Of a stretch of 64,000 bases of DNA, positions 31,543-41,239 are shown in pieces. This DNA is from Flectonema sp. DT1601 (lineage: Eukaryota; Euglenozoa; Diplonemea; Diplonemida; Diplonemidae). The notes under the pieces are model-generated. The model was not told the DNA's origin and did no database searches. It saw nothing but the letters and a program-made list of their open reading frames with translations. The stretch is taken from the NCBI GenBank assembly GCA_964019425.1, contig OZ025806.1, positions 739,374 to 803,373 on the forward strand, read 5' to 3'. The translations under genes and the position numbers were made by a program. The stretch's first letter is position 1. Every line of letters begins with the position of its first letter.

Positions 31543-32628
31543 ATGTCTATTTCAGTCTTTGTAGTGTTTTCTGATCTCAATCAGGAATTCAGTTTTGATA
31601 TTTCAATACAAGAAACAACTAAATCTCTTAAAAAGAGACTTGTGCAAGAGCTAGAGTTAAAAACAAATCACATATCAGAACAAGAACTGTTAATTGTAAC
31701 CTTTGAAGGTGATGTCCTTCAAGACAACAGTGTGATTGTCGAGTGTGGAATTGGAGGTGGCAATCAAATAGACGTCGAATTATCACTACGGGGAAAAGCA
31801 TCTGTGAGAGTCAATAGCAGCAACTTATCATTAACATGCATCACCCTTACTGAATATCTTAATACTGAAGTAGGTACCGACGTACTACTTCTGCTACCAC
31901 ACGATGAACTTGACATAGGTTGCAATGATATTGTTGAAAGGGTCATAAGGGATGATATGTTTGAAACTTTGAGACTGTTGTTGCAAAGGGGGGTTCCCCA
32001 AGTATTACAAAACGCCCTTCTCTTTGCTGTTAAAAAAAATAATTTGAAAGCTGTTCAAATCATGTTAGAGTTCAATGCTTTTCCAGACTACACAGTACTG
32101 TGTGCTGCCCTTTGTGAACCAGAAACACTGAACAGCATTTGCGTTGAATTAGCAAAAGCTGGTGGCAATTTAAAAAAGTTTTTAAATTGTGCCTACACAA
32201 ACAAGAAAATCATAAATTCTATGAAATTAGAAGCAGCACTCGAATACAGCAATGCCTCAGTGAATGCACCTTTCCAAGATGGTCAGACTGTACTGTTTAA
32301 AGCTACTTTAGAATCTGATGTATCACCAATAAATGTATTATTAAAACATAAAGCTGATCCCAATACGAGATGTACTTTAGGAACTACTGCTCTTCACCAT
32401 TCAACGTCAGCTGGTGTCTCAAAGACTTTGATATTACACGGAGCTGACATTAATGCACAGTGTAGACGAGGTCAAACACCTATTGTAAAGGCTTGTAGAG
32501 CATACAATACAGAGGTTGCAAGAGTGCTTCTTGAGAGCGGAGCTGATCTACGCATTCTGGATGTTTATGAAATGGATGCTTTTGCATGGGCAAGAGATAC
32601 CATCATGGAAAGTCTTTTTCAAAAATAA
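31543..32628 (+). CDS. Ubiquitin-like plus ankyrin-repeat protein
   Basis: 361 residues, one exon. Residues 1-80 form a ubiquitin-like fold: beta hairpin VFVVFSDLNQEFSF, helix TTKSLKKRLVQEL, then LLIVTFEGDVLQDNS and GGGNQIDVEL. It lacks a processing di-glycine, so it is an integral domain. From ~125 to the end are ankyrin repeats, some degenerate (ETLRLLLQRGV, KAVQIMLEFNA, SPINVLLKHKADPNTR, TTALHHSTSAG, KTLILHGADINAQ, QTPIVKACRAYNTEVARVLLESGADL). Likely a cytosolic adaptor. It sits 177 bases after the previous stop and has a strong acceptor (CTCCTTTTCACAG) ending at 31526, 16 bases before the ATG. Confidence 0.88.
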   Translation: MSISVFVVFSDLNQEFSFDISIQETTKSLKKRLVQELELKTNHISEQELLIVTFEGDVLQDNSVIVECGIGGGNQIDVELSLRGKASVRVNSSNLSLTCITLTEYLNTEVGTDVLLLLPHDELDIGCNDIVERVIRDDMFETLRLLLQRGVPQVLQNALLFAVKKNNLKAVQIMLEFNAFPDYTVLCAALCEPETLNSICVELAKAGGNLKKFLNCAYTNKKIINSMKLEAALEYSNASVNAPFQDGQTVLFKATLESDVSPINVLLKHKADPNTRCTLGTTALHHSTSAGVSKTLILHGADINAQCRRGQTPIVKACRAYNTEVARVLLESGADLRILDVYEMDAFAWARDTIMESLFQK

Positions 32629-32772
32629 ACGATGAGAGTGGTCTCCCGATTTTCTATCCTTTCGGTTGATTGGCCTCTCGATGTCGTTAAACGTATTTCT
32701 GTGATGTGTTTACAAAAAAAAAGAAAAAAAATAAATTCAATCTTTTCTCTCTCAGTGCTGACACACAATGTT

Positions 32773-34092
32773 ATGAATGTTTCCGAAATCCAATATCTGC
32801 GGGAAAAGGAGGTACACAAATTATTTGAACATATCGTGAAAACCCTCTTGCGCACAAAACCACCAAACCCAAAGGAATTCTTAATATCATCATTGGCAGC
32901 AAAGGGAGTGGGAGAGAGTGATACTGCACACCAGCAGCAACATCATCATCAACAACAAGTCCATCAACAGTTTTTAAATGAGACTGTAAAGTCGATAACA
33001 AGTATGTCTTAAATATTTTATAAAAAGCTCTTCTAACCGATGTTGATGTTGGCGATCAAAAACTAAAAATCACAAAAAAAAAATAGGTACGAGAAGTAGC
33101 CGCCTACCTACACCTGGATATTTTCACAAGAAGGTTTGTTTATTTCTTCCCTACACACGACAGGTTATACTGAGCCTAGACCACCTACTCTATCGAGTAT
33201 AAAAGTATCAAAGTTTAATCAATTATCATAACGAACAACAAATCCACAGAAACGTGTTCAACTCCGAGACAGTGTCGATCTACTAGAAATAACTGATGTA
33301 AGTGAAAGGATAAAAAGAGGAGACTTCTGGTTTGAGGGCGAAATTGAAGATATGAAAAATAATTTACAAGAGACTCATGAGTGCCACATCTGTTCAACTG
33401 AACCAAATGTTTGCGAGACATCGCTATACACATTATTCAGTGAGACTAATGGAGCTTGGCATATTGTGTGTAATAAAGAAAGCTGTTTAGAACAAGTAAA
33501 GCCTTGGTGGGAGTTTTGTTATACGATGGGCGATACGTTGAACAGATGCGATATTTACACACTACAACTTATAATGTCGTTTGTTGGTAGGCGAGAAAGG
33601 GCGAGATTGGCTGCGGTTGCGATGGATTGGAGAGAAGCATTCTGGACTGATTTGAAATTTACGAAACAAACCATCTCTTCGTTATCAAAAGCACTGTCAG
33701 CTCCGAGTTTTAGTGTCCTAACTTCAAGTGTTGTGGTAGCAGGTGTTCCATCATTGGAATCAACGTATTTTGATTTACTCATATCAAAGCTTGCTACGAG
33801 TACTCACATCTCAAGTATCACACTAACGAATTGCGATATTTCAATTGCTGGTTATGAACGCCTAGTTACGTTAGGTCTTCAAAGTAGTATACAAAGTGTT
33901 ACAGATATAAATATAGGACCCCTTTCATTCGAAGTTGGCGCTGACAAACACCAACAATCGCTTATGAGATTGTTGTCGTTTTTATGTACCGGGATTGGTG
34001 TTGTCACGATAACTTTTAAAGATGCTGATGATGGTTTGTCGAATTTCCTGAGTCAGCTATCTCCGGAGGGTGTTCGCATTGATTACAATTGA
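32773..34092 (+). CDS. RIIa dimerisation/docking-domain protein with F-box-like region, spliced
   Basis: Exons 32773-33001 and 33250-34092 are clear. The middle is best read as a 41-base exon at 33164-33204, giving 370 residues. Introns are 33002-33163 and 33205-33249 (45 bases, short). A different middle exon after a TAG at ~33092 also keeps frame, so residues ~77-90 are uncertain. Residues ~7-43 (YLREKEVHKLFEHIVKTLL, then PPNPKEFLISSL) match the RIIa/Dpy-30-type docking domain of PKA and flagellar proteins. An H/Q-rich linker, a CxxC/CxxxxC segment, an F-box-like helix pair (IYTLQLIMSFVGRRERARLA...DWREAFW) and short leucine-rich strands follow. A flagellar or ubiquitin-ligase adaptor is possible. 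The acceptor CTCTCTCAG ends at 32755. Confidence 0.75.
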
Positions 34093-34377
34093 TAAGATGA
34101 TCATTGTTTTTTTGTTGTAGCTTCGTAGACTGAATTATTACAACATTGAGTCTTATCTTTTCTTATTGATGTTGTTAACCATTTGGTTGGTTTCTTATTT
34201 TATAATTCAATTCAATTCAATTTTTTTTTTTTTTTTTTTTTTTCGCTTTTGAAAAATTGCATTTTTTTTTTTTCTCCTTACCTTCCTCAACCGCGGGAGG
34301 GACGTGTTTCTTTTTAACGGTCTGATAACCCACCTTGAAAATAGGTCTTATTCTTATATCTGGCGGAATCGAAATAT

Positions 34378-34409
<32 letters not shown>

Positions 34410-34620
34410 CCTTTCGAAAAAAAAAAAAATAAAAAAAAAATAGCATTTGAGCTATTTGTTTGCTGCTTTAAATTATTCGTTACTGTAATTAAAATAGTTG
34501 TTTTGGTGAACCGAAAAAGATGGCAAAACAAAGTAAATGAGAACAACGACAAAATCTATTTAAGAAAAAAAAAATAAAAATAACATCTTAAATCTAACAC
34601 ACAGACATCATAACAAAAAC
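34093..34620. other. Intergenic with T tracts and a T/A foldback
   Basis: A T tract of 23 bases at 34221-34243. At 34380-34440, about 30 T are followed by CCTTTCG and then A13-T-A10, giving a near-perfect hairpin. The stretch ends in AACACACAG at 34604, the likely acceptor for prefoldin 5. No coding sequence. Confidence 0.65.
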
Positions 34621-35141
34621 ATGGCCGACCAACAGGTAGGTGTCGGGGACCTCTCTCTTCAGGAACTTAAGCAGTACCTTTCTGCCTTAGAAGAGGAAAT
34701 GAAACAGTTAACTGAGCATCACGGAGCATTAAAACAAGGTAGAGACAGATACCAGGACAGTAGAGCCACAATCGAGGGTCTTGAGCAGTGTGAAAGCGGT
34801 GAGAAAATGATGGTTCCTCTCACTCAGAGTATGTACGTACCGGGAGTTTTAAAGGAAAACAAGCAGGCAATTATAGAGGTGTGTTTTTCTATTTGTTACA
34901 TAACGGCTTATTAAAATAGTAAAAAAAAAAACCCCCAACAAAACAGGTTGGTGCCGGCTATTACATTAAAATGAGCACCACCAAAGCAAAGGACTTCATG
35001 AGAAGAAAGATGGAGGCATTAACAGAAACGATGGCTAAAATCGAGAAAAGTGTCGTAATAAAACGTCAACAAATGGAAGTTATGCAAATGACAGCCAGAC
35101 AGAAGATGGCTGCCAGTCAACAGGCAGCAGCAAGACAATAA
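34621..35141 (+). CDS. PFDN5: Prefoldin subunit 5, two exons
   Basis: Alpha-type subunit of the hexameric cytosolic chaperone that delivers nascent actin and tubulin to the CCT chaperonin. Exons are 34621-34878 and 34947-35141, giving 150 residues (human 154). The intron (34879-34946) starts GTGTG, ends AAACAG, and is in phase 0. The protein shows the N-terminal coiled coil (LSLQELKQYLSALEEEM), the central beta region VPLTQSMYVPG, then VGAGYYIKMS across the splice join, and the C-terminal coiled coil (AKDFMRRKMEALTETMAKI). The splice join restores the family motif exactly. Confidence 0.95.
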
Positions 35142-35453
35142 GGTTCTAACAGCTCCTTTATTCCCCCTATATGTCTCCCATGCTTAGATTTGCACAACTA
35201 TTGTGCCCACATTCCCCCCCTAGCAAACCGTATTAGTGGTAATTTGAAATAGAACGAAGGAAGAAGACAAAAAAAAGGAAAAAAAAAAAAAAAAAAGAAG
35301 GAAAAAAAAAAAAAAAAAAAAGGATGTGAGCAGTCGATAAAGAAACAATCAAGTGGTTCAACTTCTACTTTATTAAAAATAGTCGAATCATATCGTCTTT
35401 ATGATCCTGTTAGTTTATTACAAACAGACATATCAAAAAAAAACAGACAGAAA
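35142..35453. other. Intergenic / UTR, no gene seen
   Basis: Short spacer with purine-rich A tracts at ~35278-35320. AAACAG at 35446 and ACAG at 35450 precede the next ATG. Confidence 0.6.
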
Positions 35454-35820
35454 ATGGCGACATCGAGTGCACCGCTAACTCTTCAAACTCAAGTAGAGGA
35501 GACAGATAAACCACAGACTTTGGTTTTAAAGTTGAATGTAAAAAATGACAGGAGAGTGAAATGGGATGAAAGCGTCAGGGACAGCCGTCCGAACATGAAA
35601 ACGTCAAAGAAGTGCTGTGTTTTTCACAAAAGGAGGGAATTTGGTGAATCTGACTCTGGTATGTTTTATATATTTATTTATGGTTTACCATAATGTACTA
35701 TTAAAATAGTACAAAATTAAACAAACAGAATCCGAATCAAGCGAAGACGAATGTCAGAAAAGAGATCGTCCAACACGCTGCTCTCGCAAGTGTTGTAATT
35801 GTAACACGACATACAATTAG
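35454..35820 (+). CDS. PPP1R11: Protein phosphatase 1 inhibitor-3 (PPP1R11/YPI1 family), two exons
   Basis: A small, heat-stable type inhibitor and regulator of protein phosphatase 1. Exons are 35454-35658 and 35729-35820, giving 98 residues. The 70-base phase-1 intron begins GTATG and ends AACAG. Conserved features run in order: VKWDESVRDSR (the RVxW-type PP1-binding region, here RRVKW), KTSKKCCVFHK with paired cysteines, REFGES, an acidic serine stretch formed across the splice (SDSESESSEDE), and a Cys-rich end with CSRKCCNCN. The C-terminus is shorter than in mammals. It lies just after prefoldin 5. Confidence 0.93.
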
Positions 35821-36563
35821 ATTGTCGTTACACGTGATGGGATTAATTCACTACATGATGACCGCATGGTCCAGCACTCACACGCACATCACTTCATTGA
35901 TAAGCTTGTTATAAAATAACTCATTCACCCGTTAACAGCAAGACTCAAGTAGTGTATCTTGATGGCTGTACCGCGCGATGAATTGAATCGGTATTTTTTT
36001 TTCCTTTCTTTTTTTTTTTTTTTTTTTTCCATTTCTTATCTCTCTTTGTAAACAGTTATGGTTTATTCTGGTGGGCAAAAGACGGTACACGAGGGAGGGA
36101 GTTTTTTTTTCTTTTTTTTTTTCTTTTTAAAAAAAGATTAGCAGGGAATGAGATTTCAGGTTGCAGTGATTTTTCGTGCGCAAAGCGAACTCTTCTTGTT
36201 GTGTTTAATACAAAAATTTAACAAAGTTGGCAGAGCATGCGTGTGTTCATAATTTATCATTACTTAAACATTCTTCTTTTCTTGCTTTCAATTTAAACTT
36301 ATTCACAAACTAGCCATCTTGTTGACTTTTGCACCACGGTAAGCCATGCTGTTGGGGAGGGAGATAACTGACCCTTGCCTTTTATTGAAAATTAGCGGTC
36401 ATTGATTGCACAAAAAGAATCTGTCCGACAAAAAAAATTTAAAAAAAAATAGAAAAACTACTGTCGTAGTAGATGAAATTATTATTGTTTTTTTAAATGC
36501 GTGTCTTCTTATTTAACTTGGTCTTTTATTTTCTCCTTTAGTTGGATTATTGTCGTTCTGGTA

Positions 36564-36601
<38 letters not shown>

Positions 36602-36697
36602 ATTCTTGCGTTTATTCACGAAGTATTTTATTTATTTTATTTTTCGTAACAGGTGCTCATCAAACTATTTTAGAACGAAGACGGGGAAACTGATGTA
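35821..36697. other. Intergenic, 0.9 kb, no gene seen
   Basis: T tracts at ~36009-36028 and ~36584-36600 and several mixed stretches without a long frame. An AG at 36651-36652 after a T-rich run is the likely acceptor, 45 bases before the next ATG. A start-stop pair ATGTAA at 36693 overlaps the true start region. Confidence 0.6.
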
Positions 36698-37966
36698 ATG
36701 ACCGAAGTTGCTTCTCATCAGAGTCCAGCACCAGTTGGGACGCCTAAGTCAGGAACACCTGCTGTGTCAGAAGTTGCTTCAACGGTTAGACTAAGCAGCA
36801 CTATCGAACAACGCCTTTGCGAACTTGAAGGAAAAGTTGACAAAATTAGCGTTCGGAGGGTGCGAAAACCATCTCCTCGGAAAAAGTCGAAGTTGAGTAA
36901 GGAAGTTGGATGTGTGTCAGGAAGAGTAGAATTATTAGAAGAAAAGATGAACCAAGCATCTAAAACAGAGAACAGACTCAGACAAGAAATCGCTCAACTG
37001 AAAGGACAAAAGCAACCAAATAATTTCATGAAATCCGTCTCTTGGATCACAACCCCTGCCCAATCCCCTCCTCCTCCTAAGGTCACTCCGAGAGCTAGCG
37101 TCCTACCGCATGCGGATGCGAATATATTCGATCCTCCGAGTTGTCCTAATGAGGCACATCAATATGCTTCAAGATTTATTGATCCACAGCAACAACAACA
37201 ACAACAGCGTTTAAAACCAGGAAGTAAAGTCTGGGCTTTATGGGAACCACAGCAAGGTGGATGGCCTGGTGATAAAGGCGGCTGGTATGCTGCTCGTCTA
37301 ACAGCTATTGATCCTACTACCTGTACAGTAGATTGGGGTGATGGTCTCACTCATAGACTTCATCGCAATCGCGTTCGACCATGCAGTGAGCCTCCCACTG
37401 ATCATCTAAAGTGGGTATGGTACATAGAACAACTTCATCATGTTATTAAAGATTTGAGAGATTGGGGATCTGGAATTTTACATGAAAAGGAAAAGATTGA
37501 AGCAAAATACAACCAGGCGAAGTGGGCACTTGAATATGAAAAAGAAGTATCAAAAAACAAGACTGAGCTATCGAGGATTGCATTACCTCCTCCAGCGTTA
37601 CATGAGATGTATCAGTTAAGAGCTGAAAAGAAATTAACAAGAACTATGGCATGTCAGACTCCGAGATCAGCGATGTCCTTTGTTGACGTTCGAACTAGTA
37701 GGAAGGTTACGTTTGAGACTGCTTATCAAACAGGGTTACTGAGTTCAATTGAGGGTATCTTTTCTTCGAATGTCAGTACGATTTCTGTTGAAATTCAACG
37801 AGACTCGACATCGATTCATATTCCAGGTTACCCTCACGGCATCTTCATCCCACGACACGACATTCCAAAGATCCTCTCTCGACTTAGAGAGCTTGCAGAA
37901 GCATCAGCTGTCACTCATGACATCCCACCACTGTTTGGGAAGCAACCAATAACATTTAGAGCTTAA
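36698..37966 (+). CDS. Coiled-coil protein with Tudor/SH3-like module (paralog of the gene at 25930)
   Basis: 422 residues, one exon. A disordered, basic N-terminus with a short coiled coil (~60-105) is followed by a short Q run (~164-170) and the module GSKVWALWEP, GWYAARL, CTVDWGDG, HRNRVRP at ~174-230. Its order and spacing match the 25930 protein (GDRVLGWWEPG, GWYPAVV, VAVDFGGG, VNVRP). Both also share a helical segment after it and P-x-EA-x-x-x-A motifs. The C-terminal ~130 residues look like a folded alpha/beta domain (VSTISVEIQRDSTSIHI, GIFIPRHDIPKILSRLREL). Binding to methylated or peptide ligands through an aromatic cage is plausible for the fold but not shown. Confidence 0.8.
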   Translation: MTEVASHQSPAPVGTPKSGTPAVSEVASTVRLSSTIEQRLCELEGKVDKISVRRVRKPSPRKKSKLSKEVGCVSGRVELLEEKMNQASKTENRLRQEIAQLKGQKQPNNFMKSVSWITTPAQSPPPPKVTPRASVLPHADANIFDPPSCPNEAHQYASRFIDPQQQQQQQRLKPGSKVWALWEPQQGGWPGDKGGWYAARLTAIDPTTCTVDWGDGLTHRLHRNRVRPCSEPPTDHLKWVWYIEQLHHVIKDLRDWGSGILHEKEKIEAKYNQAKWALEYEKEVSKNKTELSRIALPPPALHEMYQLRAEKKLTRTMACQTPRSAMSFVDVRTSRKVTFETAYQTGLLSSIEGIFSSNVSTISVEIQRDSTSIHIPGYPHGIFIPRHDIPKILSRLRELAEASAVTHDIPPLFGKQPITFRA

Positions 37967-38544
37967 TTGTGTATATTATTATTCCGATTTTTTTTTTTTT
38001 TTTTTTTTTTTTCGAAGCGAAAATTTTTTCTTTTTTTTTTTTCATTACGGTTTTGTTGGAAATGATCTGTTTGCCTTTTCTTCTTTTATATATTTTTTGA
38101 TGCTTTAGTAGGTGGCGTGCTTTATTATGTTTCTGTCTTCCTTTGATTTGCAGCAACCTTTTATACTATCGATACAGTCACCAGTTTGGAGTGTTTATCT
38201 GCAATGCTCTGCTTATAGCAGTAGCTCGTTGTAAGGTAGACCGTACTACTCAGGTCTTATCTGACTCGATAATGACAAGTTTTTAGATTAAAATCTTTTA
38301 AAATGTGTCGGGTTGTATTAATGTTCAGATTGTTTCTATTCGTAAAGACTCACTGCGGCCTTCTGTCATGTTGAGGAGGGTCTTTTCTGTTTATTACCTT
38401 GTCCTTCGTGTTTACCGATTAATATGAGTTCAGTTCAGAAGTGTTCTTTTTTCCTTCTTCTTTAAGTTATGTAGTTTCTTCCTGTTGTTGCCTGTGCGTA
38501 CCTTTTACCTCTCTCTCAAAAATCTCACTATGATTGGCATCCTG

Positions 38545-38618
38545 AAAACCAGGTTTTAGGCTATTTTCGCAAGGGATTTTGAGCCTTCCCTTGCTTCGCT
38601 AGGGTTGAAGCCGACCCT
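38545..38618 (+). ncRNA. Candidate structured RNA: three adjacent hairpins
   Basis: Hairpin 1 is AAAAC/GTTTT with loop CAG (38545-38557). Hairpin 2 is the 8-bp GCAAGGGA/TCCCTTGC with a ten-base loop (38569-38594). Hairpin 3 is AGGGT/ACCCT with an eight-base loop (38601-38618). The segment is more GC-rich than its surroundings and not coding. No known family is recognised and the strand is assumed from the neighbours. Confidence 0.35.
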
Positions 38619-38849
38619 GTGAATTTTCATCGGTCTTAACAGGAAGTCTGTACCAAGTTAGTGAGAGTTTCACGGCTTTGTATTGAATGTCTTCACATGT
38701 ATAAATAAAAAAATTAGCTTCCCATTATTCTGAGGAAGTACAAAATAAAACAACAACATCAACAGCAACTCAGGTAGTGTCAACGAGATTGAACAACCAA
38801 AAAAAAACAAAAAAGGATATAAAATCCCCCCTCTTTCCTGCTTTAATGC

Positions 38850-39047
38850 ATGTTTCGAGTACTGCTCAAGTTTGTCTTCCCACGATCTAAGAATTTCAAG
38901 GAGTGGGAGTATGAACGATCCCCCGGCAAGTCCTCGCTGCGACGACACCCAGAGATTCTTTTATTATGGTTTAATGGTTCAGTTATCATTCCAACAGTGA
39001 CTCTTATGTTTCAGAGTGTAATAATAATACCCACATCTTTAAGTTAA
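38850..39047 (+). CDS. Possible small membrane protein or exon (weak)
   Basis: A 65-codon ATG frame with composition more protein-like than other intergenic frames: a basic amphipathic start (MFRVLLKFVFPRSKNFKEWEY), a hydrophilic middle, and a hydrophobic C-terminal half. Local GC is raised. There is no pyrimidine-tract acceptor before it, and a minus-strand frame overlaps it. It may be one exon of a spliced gene or chance. Confidence 0.25.
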   Translation: MFRVLLKFVFPRSKNFKEWEYERSPGKSSLRRHPEILLLWFNGSVIIPTVTLMFQSVIIIPTSLS

Positions 39048-39450
39048 GAGAAGTAGTTTTTCTTTCTTGTAACTACTACTTTTTTCCATATATCCGCTCG
39101 CCCATAAAAAAAAAAAAAGCAGTAGAGCACCACACTTACGTCTTATTGTAATTTTGAAAAATCCGTATTATAAAAAAAAAAAAAAAAAAAAAGAAAAAAT
39201 ATAATTATATAAACTGGTGCTGTGGTGTCAGCTCACTTTAGTATATCTTTTTTTTTTTACCCCTCTTTTTAATGTTTTTACCTCGAAGGAAAAACTTTTC
39301 TTGCGAGTGTTACAACTAAGGGAGTGAATTAATCGCATACTGTTGTATACTATTGTAGTTCATTGTCCGATTTTGTGATTTTTCTGTAACCTTTTACCTT
39401 TATGTTACAAAAACAACCAGATAAAAAGAAAAAAAAAAAAAAAAAATAGT

Positions 39451-41025
39451 ATGGCAGTCAGCGCTCTGCTGGATGCAGAACAGAAGCTGCTCAGCAATAG
39501 TAACTCACCAATGGAAGTGTATTCGTTGAATGAAAATATCTTATCAATTCTAAGATGTCTTAGTGTAAATATCGATACTGTTACTAAAGAACTATCAACT
39601 ATAAAGGATGGTCACAATTGTCGAATTGATGCTCTTGAAGCAGCTGTTGACATGAGTGCCGGAGGGTCTCCAAATAACGGAAGTGAATTACTTGATAGAA
39701 TAATAGTGGTCGAAAATCAATTAAAGATTCAACAACAAAACATAATAGACCGGACGAATCAACCTAACGAACAACAAAATAAGAATGAAATACAACACTC
39801 AGTAACTCCAAGTGTTTTAAAGCTCGACACCTCAATAGATTGTGGTTCAGTTGATGGTGGTGGTATCACTGATGTATCTTTTGAACCGGTGTTTGAAAAT
39901 GCTCTTCCGTCAACGTCTCTTGCAGACCTCCGTTCTAGCAGTAAGGCACCGTTAAGAAAACAAATAATGTCCACACCCGTGAAGGTTTCACGTCCAGCGT
40001 TGTCAAACTTATCCACAAATAGCCCATCTCAACTATCTAATAAACTACGGAAGAGTCATCCTGTTGGAGACGAAAAGTCAACACGAAAGGGACTTGATTC
40101 GCATATCAATTCACGAAGTGAAGTAGAGAATTCTATATTACAACAGACTTCTCACCAATCTCAAGTAGGATTACGAAATGATAATAATAATCATAATGAT
40201 GTGAATGATTACTCTGGTGAGGGTACGTTGGAATCTCCGTTTTCGCAACCTGCGCGTCAGTTAAGTAGAGACAGTATAACAATACATCGTGAAAGTAGTC
40301 ATCATCCATCACTATTAGTCGTTGACAGTGTGACGGGATCTCCTTTTCCTCAACCGTTGCAACAGTCATACGTTGGGCAATCACTTCCCAGAGACAACAT
40401 GCAACCTCCTCAACATATTAATAATCGTCTTGCAGAGCCCTCATTGTCACAGCTATTACAGCCTCAAATTGGGCAACCCGTAATACAATTACCAGAAAAC
40501 ACGTCACATTATTCAACTGAAGTCTCCTATCCTAACAGCAGCTCTCTTCAAAGTAATGGTTTTGTAGGAAAGGGAGCCATCCCAATACGGAACGCACGTG
40601 TGATGACAAATGAAGTAGGCGGTAATATTGTTCCTGAAATGAATGACTGCTATGAAAACAGAAATATAATAAGAACCAGAACCACAGCTGGTGGGAGTAG
40701 TTGGAATGGATCACCAGCTAGTGGTTTAGGTGGAGTATTGTTGCAACCACCTCCTTTGAGTAGTGTTGCTGTTCAATCTGTTCAACTGGTACAGCAAAGT
40801 AATACTCCTCAGAAACAGTTGTCTCATCAAAATTCTAAAATTCAACTTATTCAACCACCTCAAACATCTAAAAGACGCACTCCAGCTACACCAGAGCCTG
40901 AGAATCATGGATGGACTGTACATGTTGCTCGACCTGCAGCTTCCCCTCCATCAGAGTGGCCACAGCTATTAAGTACTCCACTTAATGATGAAACAGGAAG
41001 TAGTACTTGTTCTGAAATGTTTTAA
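39451..41025 (+). CDS. Disordered Q/S/P-rich protein with short N-terminal coiled coil
   Basis: 524 residues, one exon. Residues ~5-110 are helical with a weak coiled coil (SALLDAEQKLL, ILSILRCLSVNIDTVTKELSTI, LLDRIIVVENQLKIQQQ). The rest is disordered and rich in Gln, Ser, Asn and Pro, with recurring SPFSQP/SPFPQP and LxQPQ patterns. One motif, STPVKVSRPALSNLS, sits mid-chain, and the C-terminal segment carries TPATPEPE and SPPSEWPQLLSTPL. There is no membrane helix or recognised domain. It lies 180-215 bases before the ankyrin-pseudokinase gene and may be a scaffold, but the sequence does not show a partner. Confidence 0.7.
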   Translation: MAVSALLDAEQKLLSNSNSPMEVYSLNENILSILRCLSVNIDTVTKELSTIKDGHNCRIDALEAAVDMSAGGSPNNGSELLDRIIVVENQLKIQQQNIIDRTNQPNEQQNKNEIQHSVTPSVLKLDTSIDCGSVDGGGITDVSFEPVFENALPSTSLADLRSSSKAPLRKQIMSTPVKVSRPALSNLSTNSPSQLSNKLRKSHPVGDEKSTRKGLDSHINSRSEVENSILQQTSHQSQVGLRNDNNNHNDVNDYSGEGTLESPFSQPARQLSRDSITIHRESSHHPSLLVVDSVTGSPFPQPLQQSYVGQSLPRDNMQPPQHINNRLAEPSLSQLLQPQIGQPVIQLPENTSHYSTEVSYPNSSSLQSNGFVGKGAIPIRNARVMTNEVGGNIVPEMNDCYENRNIIRTRTTAGGSSWNGSPASGLGGVLLQPPPLSSVAVQSVQLVQQSNTPQKQLSHQNSKIQLIQPPQTSKRRTPATPEPENHGWTVHVARPAASPPSEWPQLLSTPLNDETGSSTCSEMF

Positions 41026-41239
41026 AAATATATAACTTTTTTTTGTTTTATTGTAATTTAGATTAATTATCAAGAGACTATCTGTTCTGTACATTACTAA
41101 ACCAAAACAACTCTCATTAACAGAGACTACGACAACAGATGTGTGTGTAGAAAAGGTTCCCTCTTGTAATATACTTCACTAAAGATAACTTAAATACAAT
41201 TCTCTCAGATTGTACTCCTATTCCACCTCATGCGTTAAT

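Larger units (their letters stand above)
37967..39450. other. Intergenic, 1.5 kb, with a hairpin cluster
   Basis: Holds a T tract (~37989-38012), a cluster of three hairpins at 38545-38618 (listed separately) and a possible small frame at 38850-39047 (listed separately). A tracts lie at ~39105-39118 and ~39174-39192. AACAACCAG ends at 39420, 30 bases before the next ATG. Confidence 0.55.

Noticed and set aside
33087-33133. Exon reading STRSSRLPTPGYFHKK in the RIIa/F-box gene
   Set aside because: It needs a 30-41-base intron or readthrough to rejoin the frame. The single 162-base intron is simpler, but the alternative is not excluded.
41068-41092. String similar to the U2 snRNA branch-recognition region (ATCAAG...TCTGTTCT)
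   Set aside because: The GTAGTA branch-pairing core is absent, and the match lies in the short spacer after the 39451 gene. Chance similarity is more likely.
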